16,467 bases of DNA from an uncultured Bacteroidales bacterium (lineage in GTDB: Bacteria; Bacteroidota; Bacteroidia; Bacteroidales; P3), in NCBI GenBank assembly GCA_937906975.1, contig CALCUN010000120.1, positions 1-16,467 on the forward strand, read 5' to 3'. Of the stretch, positions 6,045 to 13,944 are shown piece after piece. Positions within the stretch are counted from its first letter, which is position 1; each line of letters begins with the position of its first letter. A program made the translations under genes and the position numbers. The notes beneath the pieces were generated by a model. The model was not told the DNA's origin, made no database searches, and saw only the letters and a list, made by a program, of their open reading frames with translations.

Positions 6045-9000
6045 TTATTCTTCCTCCTCTTCTTGATCTGGTTCTACATATTCTTCTTCTTGTCCTAACT
6101 CAATGGTTCTAATGAAGTTTCGTTTTTGAGCTGGTGTTGCAACTCTATATACGTATATCTTTCCGTTTGATGTTTTAAATTCTCTGTCATCTCTTGGAAT
6201 TTCGTTAATCATTTCGTTGATTGTTTCGTTAGATGAAAGAACATCAAGTGCGGAACCATTGTATTCTATGTAATACCAATGATCTGGACTTGCTTCTATG
6301 TAAATTTTTAGTGTTGGTGCTAAAGCTCCTTTTTGTAGTTGTATGCGTGTTCTAATTTCGCGATTGACTTGGTATTTTCCTACTGTTCCTAATTTGAAGT
6401 TGCCTTTACCTATGTAAGAGCGTAACACAGGATCCCATTCCAATTGCACTTGTGGGAAGAAGATTTTGTTTTTCATTTGTTTTGGAATGTCTTTCCATTC
6501 TCCTGTTGCAAGTAAATCTACATACCATTCTTCTCCGTCTTCTTCTCCTAATAAGTAGTACAAGTATTTCTTGTAGCCTGAGGTTTCTATTTCAAATTGT
6601 GTTAGATTTAAGTCTTCGTATAGTTCTAATCCTATTAGGTCTATGATTTTTTCATCAAAAGGAAAATCAAGTGCTAAGGCCATTTTTAGTTTTGCTTCGC
6701 CTTCTGAATTTACTGATACTGTACCATAGTTGTTTGTTTTTAGTAAATCTGTTGGTAAGAAGCCTAAGTTTATTTGTCCTTCTCCATCTGAGTTGCAATT
6801 TGTTTTGTTAAATGATAGGTATGGCGCCTCTACATTAGAGAAATCTTCAAGTTTTTCTTTTGAAGCTACGTAATATTTATTTTGTTCTTTTATGTAGGTT
6901 AAGAATCCTTTTGATTTTAACATTACATTGTCTTTTTCTTCGTCATAGGTTAAGAAGGTTGGTCGTGCTTCTAAGTTTGCTTCATTAAACATTATAGATG
7001 TTGTTACTCTTCTGCCATCTATGTCCTCTGGAGCTTCAGAAATAGGAATGTAAATGTGTTTTGGATCTAATTTTGCTGAGAATTTAATCCATGCTGAGCC
7101 GTCTGCATAACAATTTGTTGATAGTTGAACTCCTCCGTCAAACAAATAATTTGAATCAATAGCGTTTAGAGTTACATTTCCAAAGAAACCAAATGCAGAA
7201 CTTAATTGTAGAGGTTCATCTTTTGCGATTGCTCCTTTACCAACTGTGTGTCCGCTCAATGGATTTATCTCTTTTAAGAATATTTGGTGTTTTTTGTTGT
7301 CCTCATCTATGTAATCAATATATCCATTTGCAGAATAAAGTTTTGCAGATTCGATGAAAATTCTCGCTTGATAGATTTCGTGTATTTTGTTTTGTGTGTT
7401 TGCTAAAATTTTCACATCATCTAATGTGTCCATTTGCGCACCTGGATAAATAGTAAGGCTACCATCAGATGGTCTTACTGCAATATCAGCACATTTTACA
7501 ACGTAAACATCTTCTGTGAATAGTTTGTTGCTGTTTAAATCAACAAATGCTTTTGGTGAATTGAAACTAAATCCTCCTTGGTTAGGGTGTTGTGATACGA
7601 ATTTAGCACCTGGGTGTGGTAGATCCACTGTTTCTTTAAGTGGCTTGCTTGCAAAATCTCCAATTTTTGGTGATTGAGTATCCAAAAGAGCTAACAATTT
7701 AGATTGCATTCCCCATTCAAATTTGTCAATGTAACAAGCATATTGCAAAAATGGTAATTCGTTCTTGGTTACTCCGTCATTTACTGTGAAATATCCCTTT
7801 TGCTCAGTGAAATCTACAATAGATTTTATGTTATTTGAAGTAAAGGCAATGGAATTTCCATCTAATGCACTTATAGTTACAAGAGAGGTGTCAGCTGCGT
7901 ATGATTTTTGTCCAAAGCGTGTGTAGTCTGAGGCAACGGTTAGCTCTTCGCTTTTAGTTTTTCCTTGACCTGTTAATCCTTTTGGCGAAACAATTAATGA
8001 GCCACTATGAAATGCTGCAGAATCATACATGGCGAATGGTTCTGTCTTTTGTTCTATTAACATATAATCGGATTTCGGATACCAATGTTCTTGTGCTATG
8101 GTTGTGTATGCGTCAGCAAAAGCAACGCTTGCACCTACTGCTCCTTTTGAGAAGGTGTTAAATTTTTCTGTTTCGCAGAACATAGAGTCAGGGTGTAGGA
8201 CAAACATTTTTGAATGCGTTCTTGATGCAAGATAATCTAAGTATCCTGTTGCTAAAAGCCCATTACAACTTAGGTCTATTGTTTTATAAATTTGTCCTTT
8301 ACCACCGTATGTTGGCATTCCCGCAGATGGTGTTTCTATCTTAAAGCCTAAGGAATAGTCTTTCATAACTTTAAGAGGTTGTGTTATGTCTTCAAAAATT
8401 CCTGCCGACTTAAATACTCCTGTGAAAAAGACACTATCTGTTCTAAACTTATATAGATTTCTAACTTCAAAAGGATCTACCTTGTAATAGAAACTGTCTC
8501 TTTTGTAAACTCCATTTTGAATGTTTTCGTAGTCATAATAAACATAGCTTTCTGTCAAAGAAGAAAGGATTGGATAGTTTTTCAATTTCTTTATACTACT
8601 TTTATTATTTGGAGCATCTATTAAAAGTTTACATTGTAAGTCTTGGATAGGGGTTTGTATCATTACAAATTTTGTAGTGTCTTCAAACAAATGTACAAAG
8701 AAGTTTAAACTATCTACATCTGGTAAATCGATTGAGAAGTTATCGTAAGAGAATTTGTAATTCTTACCACTCAAAGTAAATAACCCTGCTTTTATGTCGC
8801 CATCAAATTCAAAATTTCTGTTTTTCTTCATTTTGATAGACCCATTCTTAGGACGAATTACAACATCGTGTGTATCACTTAAAGTAAACGTTTTGATACC
8901 ATTCATTTGTAAGTCCATATCAGAGGTATTCAAAACAATATTTGGCTCGCCCTTTGTTGCAGAAATGAAACGCAAAGCATCGTAATCTATTTTCTTTGTT

Positions 9001-10574
9001 TTTGATAAGATATAGTCATACAATTTTTGTTTTACAATAGCAGTTTCTCTGTAACTTTCATAGACAATGAAACCGTTTAACGCCAAATTCATAAGCATTA
9101 ACTTAGCTTGCACCTCGTCTAACTTTATGAATTTTGCAAATTGTTTTACAGTAAATTCATTTTTCTTGTAAGTGTCTGTAAATTGTTTAACCTTGTAAAG
9201 AGGATTGACAGATTCTATTCCTTGAAGTTCTCTCCATTTTTCTTCAGAGAAGTAGTTGTTACTTTCAATTATGGCAAAGGCTTCACGTTTTGGTCCTCTT
9301 ATCGCACTAAACTCAATGTTCATATCGTCCAAATGCACATATACTGCTTCGGTGTAAATATCCACGCAGTGATATGAGTCAACCCACGGACTAGCTGAAA
9401 TACCTTCTCTATAATCTGTGAAAGATAATTGACGGGTTGATTGATTGAAATTTAGTTTTGTACTAGGGTGATAAATAGAGTCGTTGTTTGTGTAAATCAC
9501 AACTTTACAATCTTTTGTGATGATACCTGTTCTGCTAAAAGGGTGTTCTATTGCAGAGGCTCTTACATAGATTTTACCATTTTTATAAAAGCGTAATTCG
9601 GCAGGCGTCAAGACATCTCCCGTACCTGCTATAGTTCCTCCTTGTTGAGTGAAGCCTCCTACATAATCAACATCAGGATAAAGATTTTTTATTATTTCTG
9701 CTTTTTGATAAGAAATGAATTTAGGATATGTTTCCTTTGATTTCTTATCACTACATCTGTCTTCAAAACTTCCTTTCAGTTTATAAGAAAAATATTCCTT
9801 GTTTGTAAAAGAAACGCTATCGGCAAATAAATAAGCTTTGTTTAGACTTGCGCCATAATTACTCAATTCCACAAAAACATCATCTTGAGGAAGTCCTAAT
9901 TTACCCCAATTAACAACACCACCTTTACCTTCCCAGTAATTATCTTTTAAATATAATTGTCCTAATGTAGAATATATTGTATTAGAGTCTTGTTGTGAAC
10001 GATAAGTTAGGTCAATTTCGCTTGTAAAATCGGCATATACACCTCGTTCTTTATCATTTTTGAAAACATATCCGCCTGCATCTCCAATATACCAAGCAAC
10101 ATTTTTAGATTTATATAAATAACCCTCTTCAAGTAGCAGTAAAGTGTTTTCCACTATTTGATTAAAGACTTTTATATTATGCTTTTCTATGCAGTTTTGC
10201 ATAGATTTTAACCATTGATTATAACTTTCTTGTGATTGATTAGAGGATTTAAAAGCAACTTGCGTTTTAAGAAATTCATATAAGCCAGTTCTTGTTCTAA
10301 TGTTTTTCTTATACATAGTTTGCGTTAGTTTGGCAATATCATTTCTTTGTTGCACATTGATTTCAGTCCAAGATTGCTCAAAGGTTGTTAATAATTGCAC
10401 AAAATCTTTCTTTGCATCAGCCTTCAAGTTTACATCAGAATCTACCAACTCTTTAAGTTCTTTAATGTAACTATCGGTTTGTCCAGAAAAACCTTTAAAC
10501 TTCTGAGCGTTTACATTTACTGCTCCTACCAAAAGAAAAATTAGTAATAAAGTACTGCTTAATAATTTTTTCAT
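6045..10574 (-). CDS. Very large exported protein, function unknown
   Basis: 1509 residues with a clear signal peptide (MKKLLSSTLLLIFLLVGAVNVNA, probable cut before Gln24), so it is periplasmic or surface-exposed. Residues about 25-160 look helical and charged. A further helical part lies near 460-530. Most of the rest is beta-rich, with many Asp/Asn/Gly turns and loosely recurring GKG or GQG starts (near residues 755, 870, 1110 and 1390) followed by alternating hydrophobic strands. The protein ends in an acidic tail (EPDQEEEEE). No lipobox, transmembrane helix, catalytic motif or type IX C-terminal sorting domain was recognised. I believe it is a conserved Bacteroidales protein but cannot name a family. 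It starts 13 nt after prmA and ends 1 nt before plsY, firmly inside a housekeeping operon, which suggests an envelope role. A lipid or LPS transport scaffold is possible but unsupported. Confidence 0.85.
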   Translation of the reverse strand: MKKLLSSTLLLIFLLVGAVNVNAQKFKGFSGQTDSYIKELKELVDSDVNLKADAKKDFVQLLTTFEQSWTEINVQQRNDIAKLTQTMYKKNIRTRTGLYEFLKTQVAFKSSNQSQESYNQWLKSMQNCIEKHNIKVFNQIVENTLLLLEEGYLYKSKNVAWYIGDAGGYVFKNDKERGVYADFTSEIDLTYRSQQDSNTIYSTLGQLYLKDNYWEGKGGVVNWGKLGLPQDDVFVELSNYGASLNKAYLFADSVSFTNKEYFSYKLKGSFEDRCSDKKSKETYPKFISYQKAEIIKNLYPDVDYVGGFTQQGGTIAGTGDVLTPAELRFYKNGKIYVRASAIEHPFSRTGIITKDCKVVIYTNNDSIYHPSTKLNFNQSTRQLSFTDYREGISASPWVDSYHCVDIYTEAVYVHLDDMNIEFSAIRGPKREAFAIIESNNYFSEEKWRELQGIESVNPLYKVKQFTDTYKKNEFTVKQFAKFIKLDEVQAKLMLMNLALNGFIVYESYRETAIVKQKLYDYILSKTKKIDYDALRFISATKGEPNIVLNTSDMDLQMNGIKTFTLSDTHDVVIRPKNGSIKMKKNRNFEFDGDIKAGLFTLSGKNYKFSYDNFSIDLPDVDSLNFFVHLFEDTTKFVMIQTPIQDLQCKLLIDAPNNKSSIKKLKNYPILSSLTESYVYYDYENIQNGVYKRDSFYYKVDPFEVRNLYKFRTDSVFFTGVFKSAGIFEDITQPLKVMKDYSLGFKIETPSAGMPTYGGKGQIYKTIDLSCNGLLATGYLDYLASRTHSKMFVLHPDSMFCETEKFNTFSKGAVGASVAFADAYTTIAQEHWYPKSDYMLIEQKTEPFAMYDSAAFHSGSLIVSPKGLTGQGKTKSEELTVASDYTRFGQKSYAADTSLVTISALDGNSIAFTSNNIKSIVDFTEQKGYFTVNDGVTKNELPFLQYACYIDKFEWGMQSKLLALLDTQSPKIGDFASKPLKETVDLPHPGAKFVSQHPNQGGFSFNSPKAFVDLNSNKLFTEDVYVVKCADIAVRPSDGSLTIYPGAQMDTLDDVKILANTQNKIHEIYQARIFIESAKLYSANGYIDYIDEDNKKHQIFLKEINPLSGHTVGKGAIAKDEPLQLSSAFGFFGNVTLNAIDSNYLFDGGVQLSTNCYADGSAWIKFSAKLDPKHIYIPISEAPEDIDGRRVTTSIMFNEANLEARPTFLTYDEEKDNVMLKSKGFLTYIKEQNKYYVASKEKLEDFSNVEAPYLSFNKTNCNSDGEGQINLGFLPTDLLKTNNYGTVSVNSEGEAKLKMALALDFPFDEKIIDLIGLELYEDLNLTQFEIETSGYKKYLYYLLGEEDGEEWYVDLLATGEWKDIPKQMKNKIFFPQVQLEWDPVLRSYIGKGNFKLGTVGKYQVNREIRTRIQLQKGALAPTLKIYIEASPDHWYYIEYNGSALDVLSSNETINEMINEIPRDDREFKTSNGKIYVYRVATPAQKRNFIRTIELGQEEEYVEPDQEEEEE
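6053..6058 (-). promoter_or_regulatory. Shine-Dalgarno for plsY formed by poly-Glu codons
   Basis: On the - strand AGGAGG ends 9 nt before the plsY ATG. The bases belong to the GAG/GAA codons of the acidic C-terminal tail of the preceding gene. It could be a true ribosome binding site or a by-product of the Glu run. Confidence 0.45.
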
Positions 10575-10587
10575 TTCCTCGATTTAT

Positions 10588-11454
10588 TTATTTTTTTTTA
10601 ATAAGTCGCATTGCGGCCCAATTATCTTTTGTTTCCACATTAGTCAATTCAAAGCCCAATTCTTTGCATTCTGCTTCCAAAATATTGACATCTTGAGAGT
10701 AAAAACCGCTTAAAAACAATATTCCACCCTCTTCGATAGATTTGCTATAGGTTTGCATATCAGCCAAAAGGATATTGCGATTGATGTTAGCAAAGAAAAT
10801 ATCAAATTTCTCATTTTCATCAAGCAAACTCGCATCTCCCAAAAGCACATCTACAGAAACAGAATTTCTCTTTGCATTTTCTTTTGCATTTTCTGCTGCC
10901 CAAATATCAATATCAATACCCTTAGCATAAGAGGCACCCATTTTCATAGCAAGAATTGCGAAAACACCCGTTCCGCAACCCATATCCATAACTCTTTTGC
11001 CTGCAATAACTTCCTTTGATATAAAATTGATAATCAAAGATGTGGTTTGATGATGAGCCGTGCCGAAAGACATTTTTGGCTCTATGATTATATCATATTC
11101 AACACCCTCTTGCTTAGGATTAAACGGAGGTCTCACAACACAAAACTCGCCAAACCTAACAGAAGGATAGTCTTTTTCCCACTCAGCGTTCCAATCCTTT
11201 TGCTCAATCTTTTCTTCCTGATAAGAAATCTCCAAGTTTTCAACAAAACCTAAATTTTCCTCAGCAACACTCTTTACCTCTTGCAAAGAATAGTTCTCTT
11301 CAGAACAATAAGCCTCAAAACCGCAAGAGGTATCAACAAAACTGTCAAAACCAATTGCGATTAAAGCATCTTTAAATATGTCTGCAATCCACAAACTTTC
11401 CTCTTCCCACTTTTGATTGTGAGAAAGGCAAATATTTAACTTTATATAATACAT
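10588..11454 (-). CDS. prmA: Ribosomal protein L11 methyltransferase
   Basis: 288 residues from the chosen start. PrmA is a cytoplasmic SAM-dependent enzyme that trimethylates ribosomal protein L11. The N-terminal substrate-recognition domain is followed by the methyltransferase domain: EPKMSFGTAHHQTT at residues 126-138, the SAM loop MDMGCGTGVF at 156-165, an acidic residue after strand 2 (GIDIDIWA) and the NINRN motif at 223-227. An upstream ATG at 11490 would add 12 residues inside tpiA. I prefer the ATG at 11454 because the family begins with a short MxYxxLxI strand (MYYIKLNI) and because this start falls 1 nt after the tpiA stop, a normal coupled junction. Confidence 0.92.
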   Translation of the reverse strand: MYYIKLNICLSHNQKWEEESLWIADIFKDALIAIGFDSFVDTSCGFEAYCSEENYSLQEVKSVAEENLGFVENLEISYQEEKIEQKDWNAEWEKDYPSVRFGEFCVVRPPFNPKQEGVEYDIIIEPKMSFGTAHHQTTSLIINFISKEVIAGKRVMDMGCGTGVFAILAMKMGASYAKGIDIDIWAAENAKENAKRNSVSVDVLLGDASLLDENEKFDIFFANINRNILLADMQTYSKSIEEGGILFLSGFYSQDVNILEAECKELGFELTNVETKDNWAAMRLIKKK

Positions 11455-11455
11455 A

Positions 11456-12214
11456 TTAAAAACTACGTGCAATTTCAATAAAGTCGGCACTCTTCAATGC
11501 AGCACCGCCAATCAATCCGCCATCTACGTCTTGCTGAGCAAATAACTCTCTTGCATTTTTAGGATTGCAACTTCCACCATAAAGAATAGAGATTTCTTGA
11601 GCCACATCGTCAGAATATTTCTCAGCAATCAAAGCTCTAATGAAAGCATGCACCTCTTGCGCTTGCTCTTTTGTAGCAGTTTTTCCTGTTCCTATAGCCC
11701 AAACAGGCTCGTATGCGATGACAACCTTTTGAATTTGTTCTTGGTCAAGGTGAAACAAGCCCTCAACAACTTGAGAACGAATAACATCAAAATGTTTTTC
11801 AGCCTCTCTGTCCTCTAATTGTTCTCCAACACACACAATAGGAGTGATAGAAACCTCTAACAACTTATTAACTTTTTCAGCCACGTCTTGGTTAGATTCA
11901 AAAAAGTATTTTCTTCTTTCACTGTGTCCAACAATACAATAATCCATATTCATAGATTGTAGCATCTTAGCAGATACCTCACCTGTGTAAGCTCCATCAT
12001 CAAATTTTGATACATTTTGAGCACCAACGAAAAATTCCACATCCTCTGCTGCGTCTCCAACAAGTTCTAAATAAGGAAAAGGAGGGCAAACCACAACATC
12101 AACATCTATTGTGTCAAATTCTCTTAAAGCCTCAGCAATGTCAGTAATCAATTCATCTGCATCACTAAAAGATTTATTAGACTTCCAATTTCCTGCTACA
12201 ATATTTCTTCTCAT
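11456..12214 (-). CDS. tpiA: Triosephosphate isomerase
   Basis: 252-residue TIM barrel that interconverts dihydroxyacetone phosphate and glyceraldehyde 3-phosphate in glycolysis and gluconeogenesis. Catalytic residues are all visible: Asn9 and Lys11 in GNWKSN, His97 in IVGHSERR and Glu169 in AYEPVWAIGTG; phosphate-binding glycines are in ILYGGSCNPKNA and GGLIGGAAL. Length is standard. It is the first gene of the - strand operon, with a TATCTTTGC -7 element about 50 nt upstream of its ATG, and no Shine-Dalgarno sequence. prmA starts 1 nt after its stop. Its product works in the same pathway as the fbp product elsewhere in the window. Confidence 0.97.
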   Translation of the reverse strand: MRRNIVAGNWKSNKSFSDADELITDIAEALREFDTIDVDVVVCPPFPYLELVGDAAEDVEFFVGAQNVSKFDDGAYTGEVSAKMLQSMNMDYCIVGHSERRKYFFESNQDVAEKVNKLLEVSITPIVCVGEQLEDREAEKHFDVIRSQVVEGLFHLDQEQIQKVVIAYEPVWAIGTGKTATKEQAQEVHAFIRALIAEKYSDDVAQEISILYGGSCNPKNARELFAQQDVDGGLIGGAALKSADFIEIARSF

Positions 12215-12262
12215 AACTAATACTATTTTTAGATTTTTATTTACACTATACTTATAACGTTT

Positions 12263-12271
12263 GCAAAGATA
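12263..12271 (-). promoter_or_regulatory. Predicted promoter of the tpiA operon (-7 element)
   Basis: The - strand reads TATCTTTGC, an exact match to the Bacteroidota -7 consensus TAnnTTTGC. No clear TTTG -33 element is seen at the expected distance; that place holds T-rich DNA of the palindrome at 12272-12315. The start of transcription would fall about 40 nt before the tpiA ATG. Confidence 0.65.
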
Positions 12272-12315
12272 AAAATATTCCTAAGGAAAAAAAATTTTTT
12301 TCTTAGGAATATTTT
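12272..12315. repeat. Near-perfect loopless palindrome directly upstream of the tpiA -7 element
   Basis: The left arm 12272-12294 (AAAATATTCCTAAGG then eight A) pairs with the right arm 12295-12315 (seven T then CTTAGGAATATTTT), with only two bases unmatched. The centre is an A8T7 block. The two arms are also the first two units of the 21-bp array, here in inverted orientation. It covers the region where the tpiA -33 element should be. Confidence 0.8.
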
Positions 12316-12379
12316 GATAAAGCAAAGAAAAAAAGCAACAATCCTTAGACTGTTGCTTTTTTTTCTATGAATAAATGTT
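12275..12379 (-). repeat. 21-bp-phased CWWWG array between the beta-barrel gene and tpiA
   Basis: Five CWWWG cores are spaced exactly 21 nt apart: CTAAG at 12281, CTTAG at 12302, CAAAG at 12323, CTTAG at 12344 and CTATG at 12365. The unit at 12296 shares TTTTTTCTTAGGAAT with the unit at 2159. The array begins next to the stop of the beta-barrel gene and contains that gene's terminator. Some units have the core in opposite orientation, so it is more degraded or rearranged than the array at 2159-2242. Confidence 0.6.
12331..12360 (-). terminator. Terminator of the beta-barrel gene
   Basis: Arms 12331-12340 (AAAAGCAACA) and 12351-12360 (TGTTGCTTTT) pair perfectly over 10 bp with a 10-nt loop. 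On the - strand the stem is followed by TTTTTTTC; on + by a T run too, so it may act in both directions. It starts 20 nt after the stop codon. Confidence 0.85.
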
Positions 12380-12380
12380 C

Positions 12381-12830
12381 TTAGAACAAGTATTTGATTC
12401 CGAAAGCAAATCCTTTTGCGTAGAAACCTGTTGTTGGAAGAACTTCAAATGCAGGTCTGTAATCCAAAGACAAAGCTAAAGGAACACTAGGTATTCTCCA
12501 TTCAACACCAACGATAGCTTCAACGTCAAGACCAAAAGCCATGTCGTGATCAGCTGTTTGTTTCCAAGTACCAAGTCCAGCACCAAAACCATAATATAAA
12601 GTGAAGTTGCTTCCTAAATCGTGGTTCCATTCGTACAAACCTGCAACTTGGAATCCACTATTGTGAAGATGTCCTCTAAAATCAAGGTTGTTTGCACCCA
12701 TGTATTTCTTTACTTGGAGACCAGAGTCAAATCCACCGATAAGACCAACTCCCCAATTTTGGGCTTTAACATTTGATAAAGGCAATAGCGATAAACATGC
12801 TACAACTGCCAAAAACATAAATTTTTTCAT
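12381..12830 (-). CDS. Small outer-membrane beta-barrel protein, function unknown
   Basis: 149 residues with a signal peptide (MKKFMFLAVVACLSLLPLSNVKA, probable cut before Gln24). The mature part of about 126 residues is Gly- and aromatic-rich with alternating hydrophobic strands (WGVGLIGGFDSGLQVKKYM, FTLYYGFGAGLG, LDVEAIVGVEWRIP, LALSLDYRPAFEV, FAFGIKYLF) and ends in Phe, the usual terminal signal for beta-barrel insertion. This size fits an eight-stranded barrel. No enzymatic motif is seen; family assignment beyond outer-membrane beta-barrel protein is not possible by eye. It is a single-gene unit with its own canonical promoter (12866-12897) and terminator. Confidence 0.85.
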   Translation of the reverse strand: MKKFMFLAVVACLSLLPLSNVKAQNWGVGLIGGFDSGLQVKKYMGANNLDFRGHLHNSGFQVAGLYEWNHDLGSNFTLYYGFGAGLGTWKQTADHDMAFGLDVEAIVGVEWRIPSVPLALSLDYRPAFEVLPTTGFYAKGFAFGIKYLF

Positions 12831-12865
12831 GATGTATAAATTTTAATTAGTAAATAAACTCTTCG

Positions 12866-12897
12866 GCAAAGTTAAAGAAAAATATTATTGTTGCAAA
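12866..12897 (-). promoter_or_regulatory. Canonical Bacteroidota promoter of the beta-barrel gene
   Basis: On the - strand TTTG (12897-12894) is followed after exactly 19 nt by TAACTTTGC (12874-12866), matching both the -33 and -7 elements and the usual spacing. The ATG lies about 36 nt downstream. This is the clearest promoter in the window. Confidence 0.85.
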
Positions 12898-12910
12898 AAA
12901 TATTAAAGAA

Positions 12911-12942
12911 AAAAGGTATAAACTTTTTCGTTTATACCTTTT
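12911..12942 (-). terminator. Terminator of the coiled-coil lipoprotein gene
   Basis: Arms 12911-12923 (AAAAGGTATAAAC) and 12930-12942 (GTTTATACCTTTT) pair perfectly over 13 bp with a 6-nt loop, followed on the - strand by TTCTTTAAT. It lies 30 nt past the stop codon at 12973 and just before the promoter of the next gene. Confidence 0.88.
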
Positions 12943-12972
12943 GGCTAATTTAGTTATGTATTTGGTTTTGTT

Positions 12973-13842
12973 TTAATCAAGCTCTATTACAAGGAATTTG
13001 CTTTTTTGCCAGAACAATGAAGGATTTGTGATAACCAATCTTGTAGGTTTCTTTGCATTTGGCTCTAATCTATAAGATTCTGTTGGGTGAGAGGTAAGAA
13101 TCTTTATTTTTGTTCCGTGAAGTCTAATTTCTGGAACTCTACGAATGTCAATTTTTGTGTAATTTGCAAGTTCTGAATCGCTGCTTGCAACACTTTTCTT
13201 ACCAATTCCAAGGAATCCACCTTTTCTATCGATGATTTTCTTTTCAAGAAGTTCTTTCTTTTCGCCTATTACATAGTAAGCAGTATTTTTTTCTTCTTCT
13301 ATTTTTAAGATTCTTTCATCTTTATCTTGATTTTGTTTGTTCAACTCATCAAGATTCTTGTTTAGATTTTCAATTACTATTTTATGTTTTTGTAATTCTG
13401 TAGTTAATAATTGAATTTCTTCTTCTTGTTCTGCGATTCTTGTTTGAAGTTTTTCAATAAAGGCAGTTAATTCTTTGTTTGAGTTCTTTTGTTTTCTTAA
13501 TTGAGCGTTAAGATTGTTTATTTTTTGTTTTTGTTCTGCCAATAAGTCGTTAATGTCTTGGATTTGTGAAGTTATTTTTGTTCTTGTATCAACATTTACT
13601 TCTCCTGTTTTGTCTTTGATTTTTGAAACATCAGCATATTTTGAAGTTACAACAGTTAAATTTTCTTCTATTTCGTTTAACTGTTTGAACAACATTTCTA
13701 CTTCTGCGTTTCTAGCAGAAAGAGCAGACTCTACTGAATCTCTTAGTTCTTTTTCTATTAATAACTCTTTTTCTGTTTTTCCACCACAAGCCGTAGCTAA
13801 GAATAACGCTAAGCCTGCAATCAATAAATAGGTTCTTTTCAT
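12973..13842 (-). CDS. Coiled-coil lipoprotein, Cbp1-like
   Basis: 289 residues. The lipoprotein signal ends in FLATAC (Cys19), so the protein is membrane-anchored in the envelope, perhaps surface-exposed. Residues about 25-195 form a long charged coiled coil (repeated heptads such as INNLNAQLRKQK and IENLNKNLDELNKQ). The C-terminal part has TAYYVIGEKKEL, a GGFLGIGKK segment, YTKIDIRRVPEI and a final SKFLVIELD. This arrangement matches my memory of Bacteroidota proteins annotated as Cbp1-family collagen-binding adhesins; that name comes from a flavobacterial member and adhesion is not demonstrable here. It has its own terminator. No clear TAnnTTTG promoter is visible upstream. It diverges from the thiamin operon. 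Confidence 0.82.
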   Translation of the reverse strand: MKRTYLLIAGLALFLATACGGKTEKELLIEKELRDSVESALSARNAEVEMLFKQLNEIEENLTVVTSKYADVSKIKDKTGEVNVDTRTKITSQIQDINDLLAEQKQKINNLNAQLRKQKNSNKELTAFIEKLQTRIAEQEEEIQLLTTELQKHKIVIENLNKNLDELNKQNQDKDERILKIEEEKNTAYYVIGEKKELLEKKIIDRKGGFLGIGKKSVASSDSELANYTKIDIRRVPEIRLHGTKIKILTSHPTESYRLEPNAKKPTRLVITNPSLFWQKSKFLVIELD

Positions 13843-13875
13843 ACTGTACTTTATTTATTTAATGTTTAATTATTT

Positions 13876-13905
13876 TTTGTTTTTAAAATAAAATTATATT
13901 TTTGC
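13876..13905 (+). promoter_or_regulatory. Predicted promoter of the thiamin operon
   Basis: TTTG at 13876-13879 and TATTTTTGC at 13897-13905 match the -33 and -7 elements; the spacer of 17 nt is slightly short. Transcription would begin shortly after 13910, giving a leader of roughly 150 nt that contains the TPP aptamer. Confidence 0.65.
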
Positions 13906-13922
13906 ATCGTTAAATAAACGAT
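13906..13922 (+). promoter_or_regulatory. Perfect 6-bp dyad at the predicted thiamin transcription start
   Basis: ATCGTT (13906-13911) and AACGAT (13917-13922) form an inverted repeat with a 5-nt centre, directly after the -7 element. It could be an operator or a 5'-end hairpin that stabilises the mRNA. The short arms mean chance is possible. Confidence 0.35.
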
Positions 13923-13944
13923 TTAGTTTTTATTTTATTGTATT

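Noticed and set aside
10753..11253. + strand frames opposite prmA
   Set aside because: Antisense shadows with no motif; prmA is fully supported.
11455..11490. Longer prmA start at 11490
   Set aside because: It would overlap the tpiA end by 35 nt and add 12 residues unlike the family start; the ATG at 11454 gives a 1-nt junction and a proper first strand.
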